A stretch of DNA of 64,000 nt, from positions 62,001-126,000 of the forward strand of contig NZ_JAPDPI010000001.1 in NCBI RefSeq assembly GCF_026013615.1. Reading direction: 5' to 3'. The notes below the pieces were generated by a model. It searched no databases. It was not told the DNA's origin and saw only the letters and a program-made list of their open reading frames with translations. Made by a program: the position numbers and the translations under genes. Numbering within the stretch: position 1 is the stretch's first letter; each line of letters opens with the position of its first letter. Below, in pieces: positions 45,372-55,162 of the stretch. The DNA comes from Plebeiibacterium marinum. Its GTDB lineage: Bacteria > Bacteroidota > Bacteroidia > Bacteroidales > Marinilabiliaceae.

Positions 45372-46634
45372 TTATTTGACATTTCCTTTTTTAAATGGCT
45401 TTTTCCCTTTATACTTTTTGCCATTATTTTTTTTCCCATTGGGCTTTCTTCCCCATCCTTTGCCTTTTTTCTTCATTTTAGACTCAGGATTATATTCCGG
45501 ACCTTCATCATACTCTGGCGGAAGGGGAATTTTATAAATAGTACTTTCTATTAATTGTTCTATCTTATAAAAATCAACCTGATCATCTTCATTAATAAAA
45601 GTAATACCAACACCTTTTGTCTTTGCCCTGGCTGTACGCCCTATTCTATGTACATAATCTTCTGCATCATTAGGAACATCAAAATTAATGACCAGGTCAA
45701 TTTTCTCAATATCAATTCCCCTGGCTACAATATCCGTAGCAACCAAAATCTGTACATTTCGGTTTTTAAATTCCCTTAAAACCTCAATCCTTTCATTTTG
45801 ATCCAAATCTGAATGTATTGCAGCTGCATTAAACTCATTACGCTTTAATGCCCTCACAATTTCATTAACCATGGCTTTTCGGGAAACAAAAACAATGATA
45901 CTTTGAAGATCTTTACCTTTAAGCAGGTCTACAATTAAGTTTACCTTTTGGTAATCATAAACAACATAGGCAGCCTGCAAAATACCTTCGGCTGGTTTTG
46001 ATATGGCAATATTTATTTCTTCCGGATTGTTTAAAAGTGCCTTGGCCAGCTCCCTGATTTTAGGGGGCATAGTAGCTGAAAACAACAAATTTTGCCGGCT
46101 TTCTTTGGGTAGGAAACTTTCAATCTGCATAATATCCTCATGAAAACCCATATCAAGCATACGGTCTGCCTCGTCTAAAATAAAGTGCTTAACCGCACTA
46201 AAATCAACATAACCCATATTTAAATGCTGAATCATCCTACCAGGTGTAGCCACAATGATATCAGCACCTTGAGTCAAGGCTCGCTTTTGCTGATCCCACA
46301 AATCCTTGTCATTACCTCCAAAAACAGCTAGCGATGTAACCGACAAAAAGTAACTAAACCCTTCGATTTGCTGATCAATTTGCAAGGCCAGCTCGCGTGT
46401 TGGAACAAGGATAACAGTTGTAGTCCCTTTATGATCACCATTCACCAGGCGGTCCAAAACCGGAAGCAAATAGGCTGCCGTTTTTCCAGTGCCTGTTTGA
46501 GCACAAGCAATCAAGTCAACACCTTTTCGAATAACAGGTATCGTTTGGGCTTGTACTGGTGTGGCAGTCACAAAACGCATGGCATCAAGGCCATCCATCA
46601 CATCTGCTGTAAAACCAAAATCTTTAAACTTCAT
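45372..46634 (-). CDS. DEAD-box RNA helicase
   Basis: 420 residues. The motifs are complete: Q motif FKDFGFTADVMDGLDAMRFVTATPVQAQTIP region, Walker A AQTGTGKTAAYLLP, PTRELALQI, LDEADRMLDMGFH, FSATMP, IVFVSRKAMV, ATDIVARGID and HRIGRTARA. The tail (about 375-420) is Lys/Gly-rich and would bind RNA. It belongs to the RhlE-like group and probably works in ribosome assembly or RNA decay. Short direct repeats lie upstream. A hairpin separates it from tex. Confidence 0.95.
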   Translation of the reverse strand: MKFKDFGFTADVMDGLDAMRFVTATPVQAQTIPVIRKGVDLIACAQTGTGKTAAYLLPVLDRLVNGDHKGTTTVILVPTRELALQIDQQIEGFSYFLSVTSLAVFGGNDKDLWDQQKRALTQGADIIVATPGRMIQHLNMGYVDFSAVKHFILDEADRMLDMGFHEDIMQIESFLPKESRQNLLFSATMPPKIRELAKALLNNPEEINIAISKPAEGILQAAYVVYDYQKVNLIVDLLKGKDLQSIIVFVSRKAMVNEIVRALKRNEFNAAAIHSDLDQNERIEVLREFKNRNVQILVATDIVARGIDIEKIDLVINFDVPNDAEDYVHRIGRTARAKTKGVGITFINEDDQVDFYKIEQLIESTIYKIPLPPEYDEGPEYNPESKMKKKGKGWGRKPNGKKNNGKKYKGKKPFKKGNVK

Positions 46635-46653
46635 AAATTCTTTTTTAGATAAG

Positions 46654-46679
46654 AGATAAGAGACAACAGATAAGAGACA
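46654..46679. repeat. 12-bp direct repeat upstream of the helicase
   Basis: AGATAAGAGACA occurs at 46654-46665 and 46668-46679, with a further partial copy (AGATAAGAGA from 46647). It lies between the methyltransferase stop and the helicase start. Confidence 0.75.
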
Positions 46680-46737
46680 TTACTTCATGAATAAAACAAC
46701 CAATTCTCCAATGCCAATCATCTCATATCTAACCATA

Positions 46738-47922
46738 CTATTCTACATATAAAACCAACCCTTTCAGGTACTCACCTTCCGGATGATAAATATTTACCGG
46801 ATGATCTGCCGGCTGGGTTAACTGGTTTAATATCCTTACATTTCTACCTGATTTAGCTGCTGCAGAAAAAATTGTTTTTCTGAAAGCATCTTTACTAACA
46901 ACCTGTGAACATGAAAAAGTAAACAGGATACCCCCGGGCTTTATTTGCTCAAAAGCTTTAGCATTTAATCGCTTATATCCCTGAAGGGCATTATTCAACA
47001 CATTGTTGTGCTTGGCAAATGCAGGAGGGTCCAGGATGATTAAATCATATTTATCTTTTATATCATCTAAATATTTAAAGGCATCAACGGCAAAGGCATC
47101 ATGGCGGGAATCACCCGGGAAATTCAACTCCACGTTTTCTTTGGTAAGCTCAATGGCCCGCTCCGAACTATCCACTGAGTGTACCAGTTCTGCACCTCCG
47201 CGCATAGCATAAAAGGAAAAACCACCAGTGTAACAGAACATATTTAACACTGATTTACCCTTGCTATAATGTTCTAACAACGCTCTATTATCACGCTGGT
47301 CTACAAAGAAACCTGTTTTCTGCCCTTTTTCCCAATCCACTCTGAACTTCAAACCATTTTCAAGGGCGATACGGGTTTCTGATTTGCCGTAGGTATAACC
47401 ATTTTCAGGGTTTACTTTGGCTTTATAAGGGATGGTTCCTTCCGACTTATTATAGATGGCTTTTAATCCATCTCCAAATATTTTCTTTAATATCTCGTCA
47501 ATGGTGTCTTTAATGAGAAACATTCCAACCGAGTGCATCTGCACAACCGCAGTGTCGTCATACATATCGATAATTAATCCCGGCATATTGTCGCCCTCTG
47601 CATGAACCAATCGATATGCATTGGTGGTTTCATCTCCAACCAAACCCTGATCGATCCTCAACTGATAAGCTGTCCTGATTTTATCTTCCCAAAACTGCTC
47701 GTTAACTTCGATATCCTCAAAAGAAACAATACGAATGGCAATTGAGCCGATTTGATAATGCCCTAATCCCAAAAATTCGTCTTTATTGTCATAAACTGTA
47801 ACAATATCACCTTCGGCAGGTTCTCCATATATTTTTTTTATTGCTCCACTAAAAACCCAGGGATGAAATCTGCGTAAGGATTGGTCTTTACCAGATTTTA
47901 AAACAACTTTTATGTACGACAT
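46738..47922 (-). CDS. Class I SAM-dependent rRNA methyltransferase (RlmI-like, PUA domain)
   Basis: 394 residues. N-terminal PUA domain (LRRFHPWVFSGAIKKIYG, DEFLGLGHYQIGS), a linker domain and a Rossmann methyltransferase: VDQRDNRALLEHYSKGKSVL, MFCYTGGFSFYAMRGGA, VHSVDSSERAIELTKEN and the catalytic-loop DPPAFAKH. RlmI-type enzymes methylate C5 of a cytosine in 23S rRNA; the exact site here is not known. It lies in a run of minus-strand RNA-related genes (exonuclease, methyltransferase, helicase, tex). Confidence 0.92.
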   Translation of the reverse strand: MSYIKVVLKSGKDQSLRRFHPWVFSGAIKKIYGEPAEGDIVTVYDNKDEFLGLGHYQIGSIAIRIVSFEDIEVNEQFWEDKIRTAYQLRIDQGLVGDETTNAYRLVHAEGDNMPGLIIDMYDDTAVVQMHSVGMFLIKDTIDEILKKIFGDGLKAIYNKSEGTIPYKAKVNPENGYTYGKSETRIALENGLKFRVDWEKGQKTGFFVDQRDNRALLEHYSKGKSVLNMFCYTGGFSFYAMRGGAELVHSVDSSERAIELTKENVELNFPGDSRHDAFAVDAFKYLDDIKDKYDLIILDPPAFAKHNNVLNNALQGYKRLNAKAFEQIKPGGILFTFSCSQVVSKDAFRKTIFSAAAKSGRNVRILNQLTQPADHPVNIYHPEGEYLKGLVLYVE

Positions 47923-47964
47923 GTATAATATTTGAATTATTTTCTTTGAATATTAATTTAACCT

Positions 47965-48567
47965 CTATGCATCAGCATCCACTACCCGGCTGGAATCAAG
48001 CGTTACCAGCTTTTTATAAATTTCAAGAGCTACCCATGAATCTGTTGCTGCATAAATCATTTGCGCGTTTGTAAGGGTTGGCGCTTCCCAGTTTGATAAT
48101 CTTTGACGTTTTGACACTCTGAATTTCAATAGTATCCCTGCCAGTTTTTTAAGAGAAAAGTCTTTCAATCCCTTTTCTGTAGCCATTGTTTGTAACTCTA
48201 CAAACCCCTTTGGCTTTAACGGGGTCAGTTTCTGAAGCCCTCTTAAATCGTCCCGTATCCCCACTCCTACTTTTAACACAGATTCATTTTCAAGCAAGAG
48301 TTTCAATTCGCTTGTTACCCCGGTTTTATTTAGCCGGATCAGGTATGTTGCTTTATGGGTAGTTAACTGAAACAGGGCTATAGAGTTTGTAACTCCTTTT
48401 TTAAATGACGGGCGGGTTTCGGTATCAAACCCTACAATGCTCTCTCCATTGATTTCTTCCATCATCTTTACAATCCCAACTTCATCCTCAATCAGTACTA
48501 TTTCACCATCAAAATATTGTAAAGGCAATTCGTTTAAAACCTCGTTACTTATTGTGTTTTTTATCAA
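47965..48567 (-). CDS. 3'-5' exonuclease-domain protein (TTG start)
   Basis: 200 residues. DnaQ/RNase D-like fold: Exo I motif IVGFDTETRPSFKKG (Asp and Glu), Exo II region LKVGVGIRDDL and a C-terminal MIYAATDSWVALEIYKKL with the YxxxD catalytic pattern. No ATG exists upstream in frame before a stop; the only start that keeps Exo I is the TTG at 48565-48567, 11 bases past the DUF5063 stop. It probably degrades RNA or DNA from the 3' end. It has no HRDC domain. Likely one operon with the DUF5063 gene. Confidence 0.85.
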   Translation of the reverse strand: MIKNTISNEVLNELPLQYFDGEIVLIEDEVGIVKMMEEINGESIVGFDTETRPSFKKGVTNSIALFQLTTHKATYLIRLNKTGVTSELKLLLENESVLKVGVGIRDDLRGLQKLTPLKPKGFVELQTMATEKGLKDFSLKKLAGILLKFRVSKRQRLSNWEAPTLTNAQMIYAATDSWVALEIYKKLVTLDSSRVVDADA

Positions 48568-48578
48568 AACTCTAAAAT

Positions 48579-49202
48579 TTAATTATTCTCATCATTCCAC
48601 TGCTCCTGAAAACGGTTAAACCAATCATTATCATCACTTTGATTATCGTTTTCAGCTCCTCCATATAACTCCCCATCAATATCTTTACCGCTATACAACA
48701 CGCTATGACAAGCCCTTAACACATTCACCAGCTTCTGCCCCCAATACATTTCAAAGGAATTTACCAGCTCTACCAAGGCATCATTCATAATATCTGTTAC
48801 ACCAATACGATAGGCAAACAAAAAGTCTTTTACATCCTGGTAAATATCGGTTAAATTTTCTGAAATACTGCTTGCCACTTCTTCCTGTTCCATATCATTA
48901 TCTGGTACAAAAACTTCAAGATAATCATCAAATTCACCAAACTTATTTAACAAAGTATGTTGTACGCGAATATAATCTTCCTCTCTTACAGTTTTCTCTA
49001 TATTCTCATCTAAAACAAACTCTGTTTTGGGCAATACTAAGGCTTTTACATAAAGAAGCGGAAGTATCCTAACCACAACTGTAAAGAGTTCTTTTGCAGA
49101 CCTGTCATAAGCATTTTCCAACTGATTACAATACTCATTTCCCACAGTTACAAACTCTAAAACTGTTTTAGAATAAACCAAATGATCTAACTCACCTTCC
49201 AT
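48579..49202 (-). CDS. DUF5063 family protein
   Basis: 207 residues, helical and acidic. The N-terminal VYSKTVLEFVTVGNEYCNQLENA and RILPLLYVKALVLPK are the DUF5063 pattern; further conserved-looking stretches are IYQDVKDFLFAYRIG and VELVNSFEMYWGQKLVNVLRA. Function unknown. The final residues are Asp/Asn/Glu-rich. The downstream exonuclease gene starts 11 bases after this stop, a frequent pairing in Bacteroidota as far as I recall. No promoter box was recognised in the 262-base upstream gap. Confidence 0.82.
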   Translation of the reverse strand: MEGELDHLVYSKTVLEFVTVGNEYCNQLENAYDRSAKELFTVVVRILPLLYVKALVLPKTEFVLDENIEKTVREEDYIRVQHTLLNKFGEFDDYLEVFVPDNDMEQEEVASSISENLTDIYQDVKDFLFAYRIGVTDIMNDALVELVNSFEMYWGQKLVNVLRACHSVLYSGKDIDGELYGGAENDNQSDDNDWFNRFQEQWNDENN

Positions 49203-49424
49203 TTATCAGGATAACTTTTAAAATTAATTTGCAAAACTAATAATTTTAAAAGCGAAATACTAATGACTAGGCTATAAACCTAATGCAATAATAATATTAG
49301 AATCAAGCCTAACCCATCTGAGACCCAGTCAAAACGCAACACATTTAGCAATTATGTTAAATCAATCATTAACTCCGTCATTTTTCAATTCAACACGCAT
49401 CGGTCAGCTTTTTAGCTCTATCTT

Positions 49425-49451
49425 ACCAATGACCAATGACCAATGACCAAT
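49425..49451. repeat. Heptamer repeat ACCAATG, 3.9 copies
   Basis: ACCAATG is repeated at 49425, 49432 and 49439, with a final ACCAAT at 49446. It lies 14 bases past the recQ stop codon, in the gap before the DUF5063 gene. Confidence 0.85.
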
Positions 49452-49464
49452 CTATTCAAACAAG

Positions 49465-51375
49465 CTAAATATCACCATCCCTGTTTTGCCACTTATCATC
49501 TTCCGTTTGATAGATGGCTTGATTATCTGCCAACCAATTAAAAACACCAATCCATTTCTGATAACTTTCATCCAGTTGGTCTTCTAGCTCTGATAAACTA
49601 CATGGCTGTTCTAATGCTTTCCTGATTTTTTCCTGGTACAAATCAGCATCTTTTGACTCAACCCCTCTTTTTTTCTTATCCAAACAAACATCGCAACAAC
49701 CACAATCCTTCGTATCTTTTTGTCCGAAGTAATTCAATAAAAACCGGCTTCGGCACACATGAGTATACTCAGCATAATCAACCATTGCAGTTACCCTTGT
49801 TTCCATATCCTTTTTGCGATGTTTATACACCTCATCCGGTAATTTCATATACCGCTCCTCCTCCCTTGGTAACATATACCTGATCAATGGAGTTTTTTTT
49901 GCCGGTATATAATGAATAATTTTGAGATGGTTTAACTTATTAAGATATTGATATACCAGCTGAATACTAACATTAGCGCGGGTTGCCAGCACTTTTTCGT
50001 TTATAACAACATATTCGGTAAAGAAACCTGTATAGGATCTCAGCAGCAGTTTTATAAAACCATCAAACTTTTCGTTTTTAACCTGAAAACGGTACAAATC
50101 GGTTTTCTGAACCAAAAAATGCACCCTCGATGGGTTATTGCTTTCTTCTTCATATTCGAGATACCCTGCCCGTTGAAGTATTTTAAGGCTATTGAAAACC
50201 GATAGCAGGTTAAAATGATAAGCTCCACAAAACGATACCATATCAAAATCAAAAACCAAATCTTCACCGTGCCCTGAGGCAATCTGAAAAAAGTTTCCTA
50301 AAGCATTATAGATCCTATAAATCACCTCCTTTTCGGGAAATGAAACAGTTACATTTTTTTTTAACCTTGTTTTATCAGCTCCGGACCATAGCAAAACGGC
50401 ATAAGCCTTTTTACCATCCCTCCCGGCACGACCTGCCTCCTGAAAATAAGCCTCTATAGAATCCGGTGCATCCATATGCACAACCAAACGCACATCGGGC
50501 TTGTCAATACCCATTCCAAATGCATTGGTACACACAATAACCTGCACTTTATCTTCCATCCATTCTTTTTGGCGCAAATCTTTTGACTCCTGGGTTAATC
50601 CAGCATGATAATTATGGGCTGTAATAGCGTGTTCCCTCAACCATAGGGTATATTCCTTGGTCTTTTTGCGGTTGCGTACAAAAACCACGGTACAACCATT
50701 AACAGATTTAACAATCTTAACCAACTGGTTTAACTTATCATCCGTTTCACGAACAATATACGCCAGGTTATCACGCTCAAAACCTTTTTGAACAACATTC
50801 TTCTTTTCAAAAAGCAGTTTCTCCTGAATATCATCCACTGTTTTGGGAGTGGCCGTTGCAGTTAGGGCCAACACAGGAACTTCAGGCAGCTCCCCCCTAA
50901 ACTCAGCTATTTTAAGGTAGGAGGGACGAAAATCATACCCCCACTGGCTAATACAATGCGCCTCATCAACAACTATCATGCTCACCTTAAAATAGGTCAG
51001 TTTCTCCCTGAACAATTCTGTTGAAAGACGTTCCGGGGATAAGTACAGGAACTTATAATCTCCAAAAATACAATTGTCGTAAGCAATATTTATCTCTTCA
51101 CGGGAAAGCCCCGAATAAACAGCTACAGCTTTTATATTTCTCTTTTTCAGATTAGCTACCTGATCCTTCATTAAAGCAACCAACGGAGTAACCACGATAC
51201 AAACACCTTCTTTTGCCAATGCCGGCACTTGAAAAGTGATAGACTTCCCTCCTCCTGTCGGCAACAGTCCCAAAGTATCTTTCCCGTCACCAATTGATTG
51301 CACTATTTGGTCTTGCATCGCCCTAAAGCCATCAAACCCCCAGTACTGCTTTAATATTTTCAGGTATTTATCCAT
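49465..51375 (-). CDS. recQ: RecQ-family ATP-dependent DNA helicase
   Basis: 636 residues. Helicase motifs: [17 protein letters not shown] (I), [17 protein letters not shown] (II with the aromatic-rich loop), TATATP (III), [11 protein letters not shown] (VI). The RQC zinc region has [11 protein letters not shown] and DCGCCDVC. The C-terminus lacks an obvious HRDC domain and instead has a short domain ([19 protein letters not shown]). It unwinds recombination and replication intermediates 3' to 5'. It is shorter than two-domain RecQ proteins elsewhere, and other RecQ copies may exist outside the window. Confidence 0.93.
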   Translation of the reverse strand: MDKYLKILKQYWGFDGFRAMQDQIVQSIGDGKDTLGLLPTGGGKSITFQVPALAKEGVCIVVTPLVALMKDQVANLKKRNIKAVAVYSGLSREEINIAYDNCIFGDYKFLYLSPERLSTELFREKLTYFKVSMIVVDEAHCISQWGYDFRPSYLKIAEFRGELPEVPVLALTATATPKTVDDIQEKLLFEKKNVVQKGFERDNLAYIVRETDDKLNQLVKIVKSVNGCTVVFVRNRKKTKEYTLWLREHAITAHNYHAGLTQESKDLRQKEWMEDKVQVIVCTNAFGMGIDKPDVRLVVHMDAPDSIEAYFQEAGRAGRDGKKAYAVLLWSGADKTRLKKNVTVSFPEKEVIYRIYNALGNFFQIASGHGEDLVFDFDMVSFCGAYHFNLLSVFNSLKILQRAGYLEYEEESNNPSRVHFLVQKTDLYRFQVKNEKFDGFIKLLLRSYTGFFTEYVVINEKVLATRANVSIQLVYQYLNKLNHLKIIHYIPAKKTPLIRYMLPREEERYMKLPDEVYKHRKKDMETRVTAMVDYAEYTHVCRSRFLLNYFGQKDTKDCGCCDVCLDKKKRGVESKDADLYQEKIRKALEQPCSLSELEDQLDESYQKWIGVFNWLADNQAIYQTEDDKWQNRDGDI

Positions 51376-51509
51376 ATGAAAAATAAAAACGTGAAGATAA
51401 TTTTTTTAACGCAAACTTTTTAACCAGTCCAGCCCATTGCCCTCATTTCACCTTGATGTATTAACAATTATTCCTTAAATTAGGTAAACTCACTTTATAT
51501 CTTAAAACA

Positions 51510-53468
51510 ATGCCACAGCGCCATAACTCAGAAAACAAATTCATTGAGAACCTCACTTCAATTGTTGAGGAGAATTTATCTGATGAAAATTTTGGAGTAA
51601 AGAAATTGGCGGAGAAGGCATGTATGAGTCGAGAACAGATATATCGCAAATTAAAAGCCTACAACAACTATTCTGCAAGTCAGTTTATCAGAGAAATACG
51701 CCTCAATAAGGCAAAAGAAATGCTTTTAAAGAGCGAGAAAAACATCTCAGAAATCGCATATTTAGTTGGCTTTAGCAGTCCTTCATATTTTATAAAATGC
51801 TTTCATGAACACTTTGGTCACACGCCTGGTGAATACATCAACCACCTGGAAGAAATTAAAACACAGGACATCCCCAAACCAACCACTTACAATCCTTTAA
51901 AAGAAATCAATAAAAAACCGATACGGGCAATTTCATTACTTATGGCCTGCAGTATAGCAATCATCACTATATTTTTCTGGCCAAAGAAGAATGGCACCCC
52001 ATCTGATATAAGCGAAAAATCGATTATTGTCCTTCCCTTTAAGAACTACAGCAACAATGCATCAAACCAATATTTAGCAGATGGAATAATGGAGGATTTA
52101 CTAAATTTTCTGTTCTGGATAAGTGATTTAAAAGTTGTAAGCAGAACTACCTCTGAACAATTCCGAGACACCAATCTTTCAACAAAAGAAATCTGTAAAA
52201 ACATGAATGTAAACTACATATTAGAAGGCAGCATACGCAAGCAAGATTCAGCACTTAAAATATGTACCCAATTAATTGACGGAAAAAAGGACAAACATAT
52301 ATGGTCTAAAGTTTTTGAAAGAGAAACAACAGATATCTTGGGCATTCAAAATGAAATAGCCATACAAGTTGCTAAAGAACTGAAGTCTGTTATTTCAAAT
52401 CAGGAGATGAAACAAATCAAGAAGTTACCCACCAAAAACTCCGAAGCATACGATGCCTATTTAAAAGGACAGTTTCTTCTCAACAAAACCAATAGCTCTT
52501 TACGGATTGATGTTGATGCTGATGCCATGTTTACAAGTATCAAATACTTTGAAAAAGCCATCGCCATGGATTCTGATTTTGTTCAGGCGTATATTGGGCT
52601 CGCCAATGCACACAGCGGACTCTCGGGCTGGGGCTATACTCCGGGCATCAATGACTGGATGATTGCAGATAGCATTATTGAAAAAGTATTAATTATTGAT
52701 CCCCTACTTGGTGAAGCGCATGCCATGAAAGGTGCAATTCACTTTTGGGGAGGCAAAAGAAACTTTGATGGCGCGTTAATTGAGTTCGAAAAAGCCCTTA
52801 AATTAAACCCAAACTACCCTCCTCTTTACCAGTGGTATGCCCAGCTTTTAATGATAACAGGACCAATGGAAGATGCCCGTAAATATGTAAACAAAGCACT
52901 TGAAATAGAGCCTTACTATTGGGTAACCCATAATTTAAGCGCATATATCCATTATTTTGAAGAAAAATACACTGAGGCCCTTAAAGATTGTCAAACAGCC
53001 CAGGATTTATACAAAGATTACATATTTAACAACTGGCTGTTTTTTTTAAACTACATCAAGTTAGGAGAAGATGAAAAAGCCATAAAAGAATTACAGACTA
53101 TACTGGAAAGCAACCCAAAAACGACTGAATATTCAAAACAAATTCCTGCCATATACAAATTGGGTGGCATCAAAGGAATAATCAAGTGGATTGCAGAAGC
53201 CCAGGCCCAAAGCACCAGTCCGGTAGCCGGGATCGGACGCTCCCCGTATATCATTTCCTGGTGGTACGCCATGCTAGGTGATAAGGACAATTGCATCAAA
53301 TGGCTTAATAAATGTACCGAACGCAAATCCATTGGTTACATGACCAGCTTAGCCGTATCAAACCCTGATTTCGACTTTCTCAGAGATGACCCACGCTTTT
53401 TAAAGTTTCTGGAGAAAATAGGCGTGTTAAAATATCATGTCAAAAATTCTGAAAAACAAAAAACTTAG
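51510..53468 (+). CDS. AraC-type HTH / membrane / TPR one-component regulator
   Basis: 652 residues. An N-terminal AraC HTH pair (about 10-115: FGVKKLAEKACMSREQIYRK and ISEIAYLVGFSSPSYF) is followed by one membrane helix (about 143-160, AISLLMACSIAIITIFFW). Then comes a FlgO/TolB-N-like domain as in CadC or adenylate-cyclase relatives (about 170-305: SIIVLPFKNYSNN, YLADGIMEDLL, VNYILEGSIRK), and TPR repeats to the end (about 310-640). The DNA-binding part is cytoplasmic and the TPR part would be periplasmic, so ligand or protein binding outside could act directly on transcription. It is divergent from recQ and 113 bases upstream of an alpha/beta hydrolase lipoprotein gene, a candidate target. 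Confidence 0.88.
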   Translation: MPQRHNSENKFIENLTSIVEENLSDENFGVKKLAEKACMSREQIYRKLKAYNNYSASQFIREIRLNKAKEMLLKSEKNISEIAYLVGFSSPSYFIKCFHEHFGHTPGEYINHLEEIKTQDIPKPTTYNPLKEINKKPIRAISLLMACSIAIITIFFWPKKNGTPSDISEKSIIVLPFKNYSNNASNQYLADGIMEDLLNFLFWISDLKVVSRTTSEQFRDTNLSTKEICKNMNVNYILEGSIRKQDSALKICTQLIDGKKDKHIWSKVFERETTDILGIQNEIAIQVAKELKSVISNQEMKQIKKLPTKNSEAYDAYLKGQFLLNKTNSSLRIDVDADAMFTSIKYFEKAIAMDSDFVQAYIGLANAHSGLSGWGYTPGINDWMIADSIIEKVLIIDPLLGEAHAMKGAIHFWGGKRNFDGALIEFEKALKLNPNYPPLYQWYAQLLMITGPMEDARKYVNKALEIEPYYWVTHNLSAYIHYFEEKYTEALKDCQTAQDLYKDYIFNNWLFFLNYIKLGEDEKAIKELQTILESNPKTTEYSKQIPAIYKLGGIKGIIKWIAEAQAQSTSPVAGIGRSPYIISWWYAMLGDKDNCIKWLNKCTERKSIGYMTSLAVSNPDFDFLRDDPRFLKFLEKIGVLKYHVKNSEKQKT

Positions 53469-53581
53469 CGGTATAAAAAAATATTTACACCCATAACAAC
53501 ATAATTGATAAGCACCCGCTCCTGGTGGGCTGTAACTTTGTTAACACTTAAGAAATTAGTATTAACAAAAACAGTACAGTC

Positions 53582-54574
53582 ATGAAAAATCTTTTGAAAC
53601 TATTGTTTTTTACTGCTTGTATTGGCTTATTTACGGGCTGTGAAAAACAAGATGAAATTGTGGCACCAGATGCCCTGTTAAAAAAAACGACAATCGTAAA
53701 CCATGAAGCCCCGGGTCTTGACCACGAACGGTTTGTTACAATGAAAGAAACCGGACTGAACATACACTACCGCATTATTGGCAAAGGCCCCATTGACATG
53801 GTGTTTATTCCCGGCTGGACTAATCCCCATACTGTTTATTCAAAACAATTTGACTATTTCAGGGACAAAGCAAGATGTATCTATATTGACTTACCTGGAA
53901 CCGGGTGGAGCGATGCGCCATCTCCTGCAACTCCCATCAAACCGGATGCTACAGGCCCCCAATACACCATGGAATTAATGGCTGAAGCAATGTATACCGT
54001 CATTAAAAAAGAAGGCATCCACAAATTTGTAGGTGTTGGATTTAGCATGGGACCAAAAGTGTTGGCCATGTTTGAACGCCAAAACCCGGGAATGATGTAC
54101 AAACTTATTGTGATTGATGGATGGCTTAACCCATGGCCAACAGATCCTGAAGAAAGAACTGCTTTAATACAAAACAATAACGACACATATAATTTCATGC
54201 TGACATGGGATTCAAATATTAAATCCGTTTTAGTAAAAAACCTGATTCCTGATTTTTTATCCGGCCCGGATGCAGAAGAATTAAAGGAATGGGGATCCTA
54301 CTTCGCCGACTTCCCAACGGACATCATGGCCAACACAGGCTATTACGTGAGAGACGAATACGTAAACTCTATTGTAAACTGGGACTACCCAAAACTATGT
54401 TTTTTCTCTTCTCCATTAAATGAAGAAAAAACCAACCTGGCAGACCTGGTTTTTCCAAACAATACAATTATCATTTATGAGGGAGGAGGACATGTTATTC
54501 AATGGATGTTCCACGATGACATGAATATGGAGATATGGAATTTTGTTAAAGATCGCCCTGGCAAAAAATACTAA
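53582..54574 (+). CDS. Alpha/beta hydrolase lipoprotein
   Basis: 330 residues. A lipoprotein signal (LLFFTACIGLFTGCEKQ, lipid Cys at residue 20) is followed by an alpha/beta-hydrolase fold: oxyanion region VFIPGWTNPH, PGTGWSDAP, nucleophile elbow GVGFSMGPK (Ser in GxSxG), and a late His in GGGHVIQW. The acid residue is probably in the segment FFSSPLNEE...DLVFP. It is probably an esterase-like enzyme at the outer membrane; the substrate is unknown. Located right after the AraC-HTH/TPR regulator, which may control it. Confidence 0.88.
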   Translation: MKNLLKLLFFTACIGLFTGCEKQDEIVAPDALLKKTTIVNHEAPGLDHERFVTMKETGLNIHYRIIGKGPIDMVFIPGWTNPHTVYSKQFDYFRDKARCIYIDLPGTGWSDAPSPATPIKPDATGPQYTMELMAEAMYTVIKKEGIHKFVGVGFSMGPKVLAMFERQNPGMMYKLIVIDGWLNPWPTDPEERTALIQNNNDTYNFMLTWDSNIKSVLVKNLIPDFLSGPDAEELKEWGSYFADFPTDIMANTGYYVRDEYVNSIVNWDYPKLCFFSSPLNEEKTNLADLVFPNNTIIIYEGGGHVIQWMFHDDMNMEIWNFVKDRPGKKY

Positions 54575-54604
54575 CTATAGTATGATCCATAATTTTATAT
54601 ATAA

Positions 54605-54634
54605 AAGTCCGTTCTACAGATGCAGAACGGACTT
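54605..54634 (-). terminator. Terminator at the end of the hydrogenase operon
   Basis: AAGTCCGTTCT pairs perfectly with AGAACGGACTT (11 bp, 8-base loop). On the minus strand TTTTAT follows the stem. It lies 47 bases past the hydC stop and also 30 bases past the converging hydrolase stop. Confidence 0.7.
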
Positions 54635-54680
54635 CAATATTCTAATCAGGCTCTATGCCAACAGCACTTTGCCCTACACT

Positions 54681-55157
54681 CTACTTATACTCGGCCAGGA
54701 TATCTTTAACATCCTCCGGAGCAACCCTACCGTAAACCTTTTCGCCTACCGTAACAACCGGTGCCAGACCACAAGCACCCACACAACGCAAGCTACTTAC
54801 AGAGAATTTACCATCGGGAGTTGTTTCACCAACCTTAACATCCAACAGGCGTTTAAATTCATCCAATACTTTCTCAGCTCCTCGAACATAACAAGCAGTA
54901 CCCATACAAATAGAAATAGGGTGCTTCCCTTTAGGAGTCATGGTAAAGAAAGAATAGAAAGTAACTACACCATATACATGAGCAATATTCACATTTAATT
55001 GATCGGCTACTACCTCCTGAACTTCAGCAGGCAAATATCCGAAGATCCCCTGTGCTGCATGAAGTACATTTATTAATTCGCCTTTATCGTAATTAAACTT
55101 TTTGCAAACCTCTTTTAGTTCCTGAACTTTGCTTTCAGCTAATTTTATTTCTGCCAT
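54681..55157 (-). CDS. hydC: HydC, NuoE-like [2Fe-2S] subunit of NAD-linked [FeFe] hydrogenase
   Basis: 158 residues, thioredoxin-like NuoE fold. N-terminal helices (GELINVLHAAQGIFGYLP, VNIAHVYGVVTFYSFF) are followed by the four [2Fe-2S] cysteines as CMGTAC (Cys84, Cys89) and RCVGACG (Cys125, Cys129). It passes electrons between HydB flavin and the complex. Its ATG is 5 bases after the hydA stop. It is the last gene of the hydrogenase run. Together with HydB and HydA it forms the trimeric, electron-bifurcating-type enzyme known from Thermotoga and Moorella; bifurcation here is inferred from composition. Confidence 0.93.
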   Translation of the reverse strand: MAEIKLAESKVQELKEVCKKFNYDKGELINVLHAAQGIFGYLPAEVQEVVADQLNVNIAHVYGVVTFYSFFTMTPKGKHPISICMGTACYVRGAEKVLDEFKRLLDVKVGETTPDGKFSVSSLRCVGACGLAPVVTVGEKVYGRVAPEDVKDILAEYK

Positions 55158-55162
55158 AACTG

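Noticed and set aside
54543-54998. 151-codon plus-strand frame overlapping hydC
   Set aside because: Antisense to hydC, whose cysteine motifs clearly mark the true frame; starts inside the hydrolase gene.
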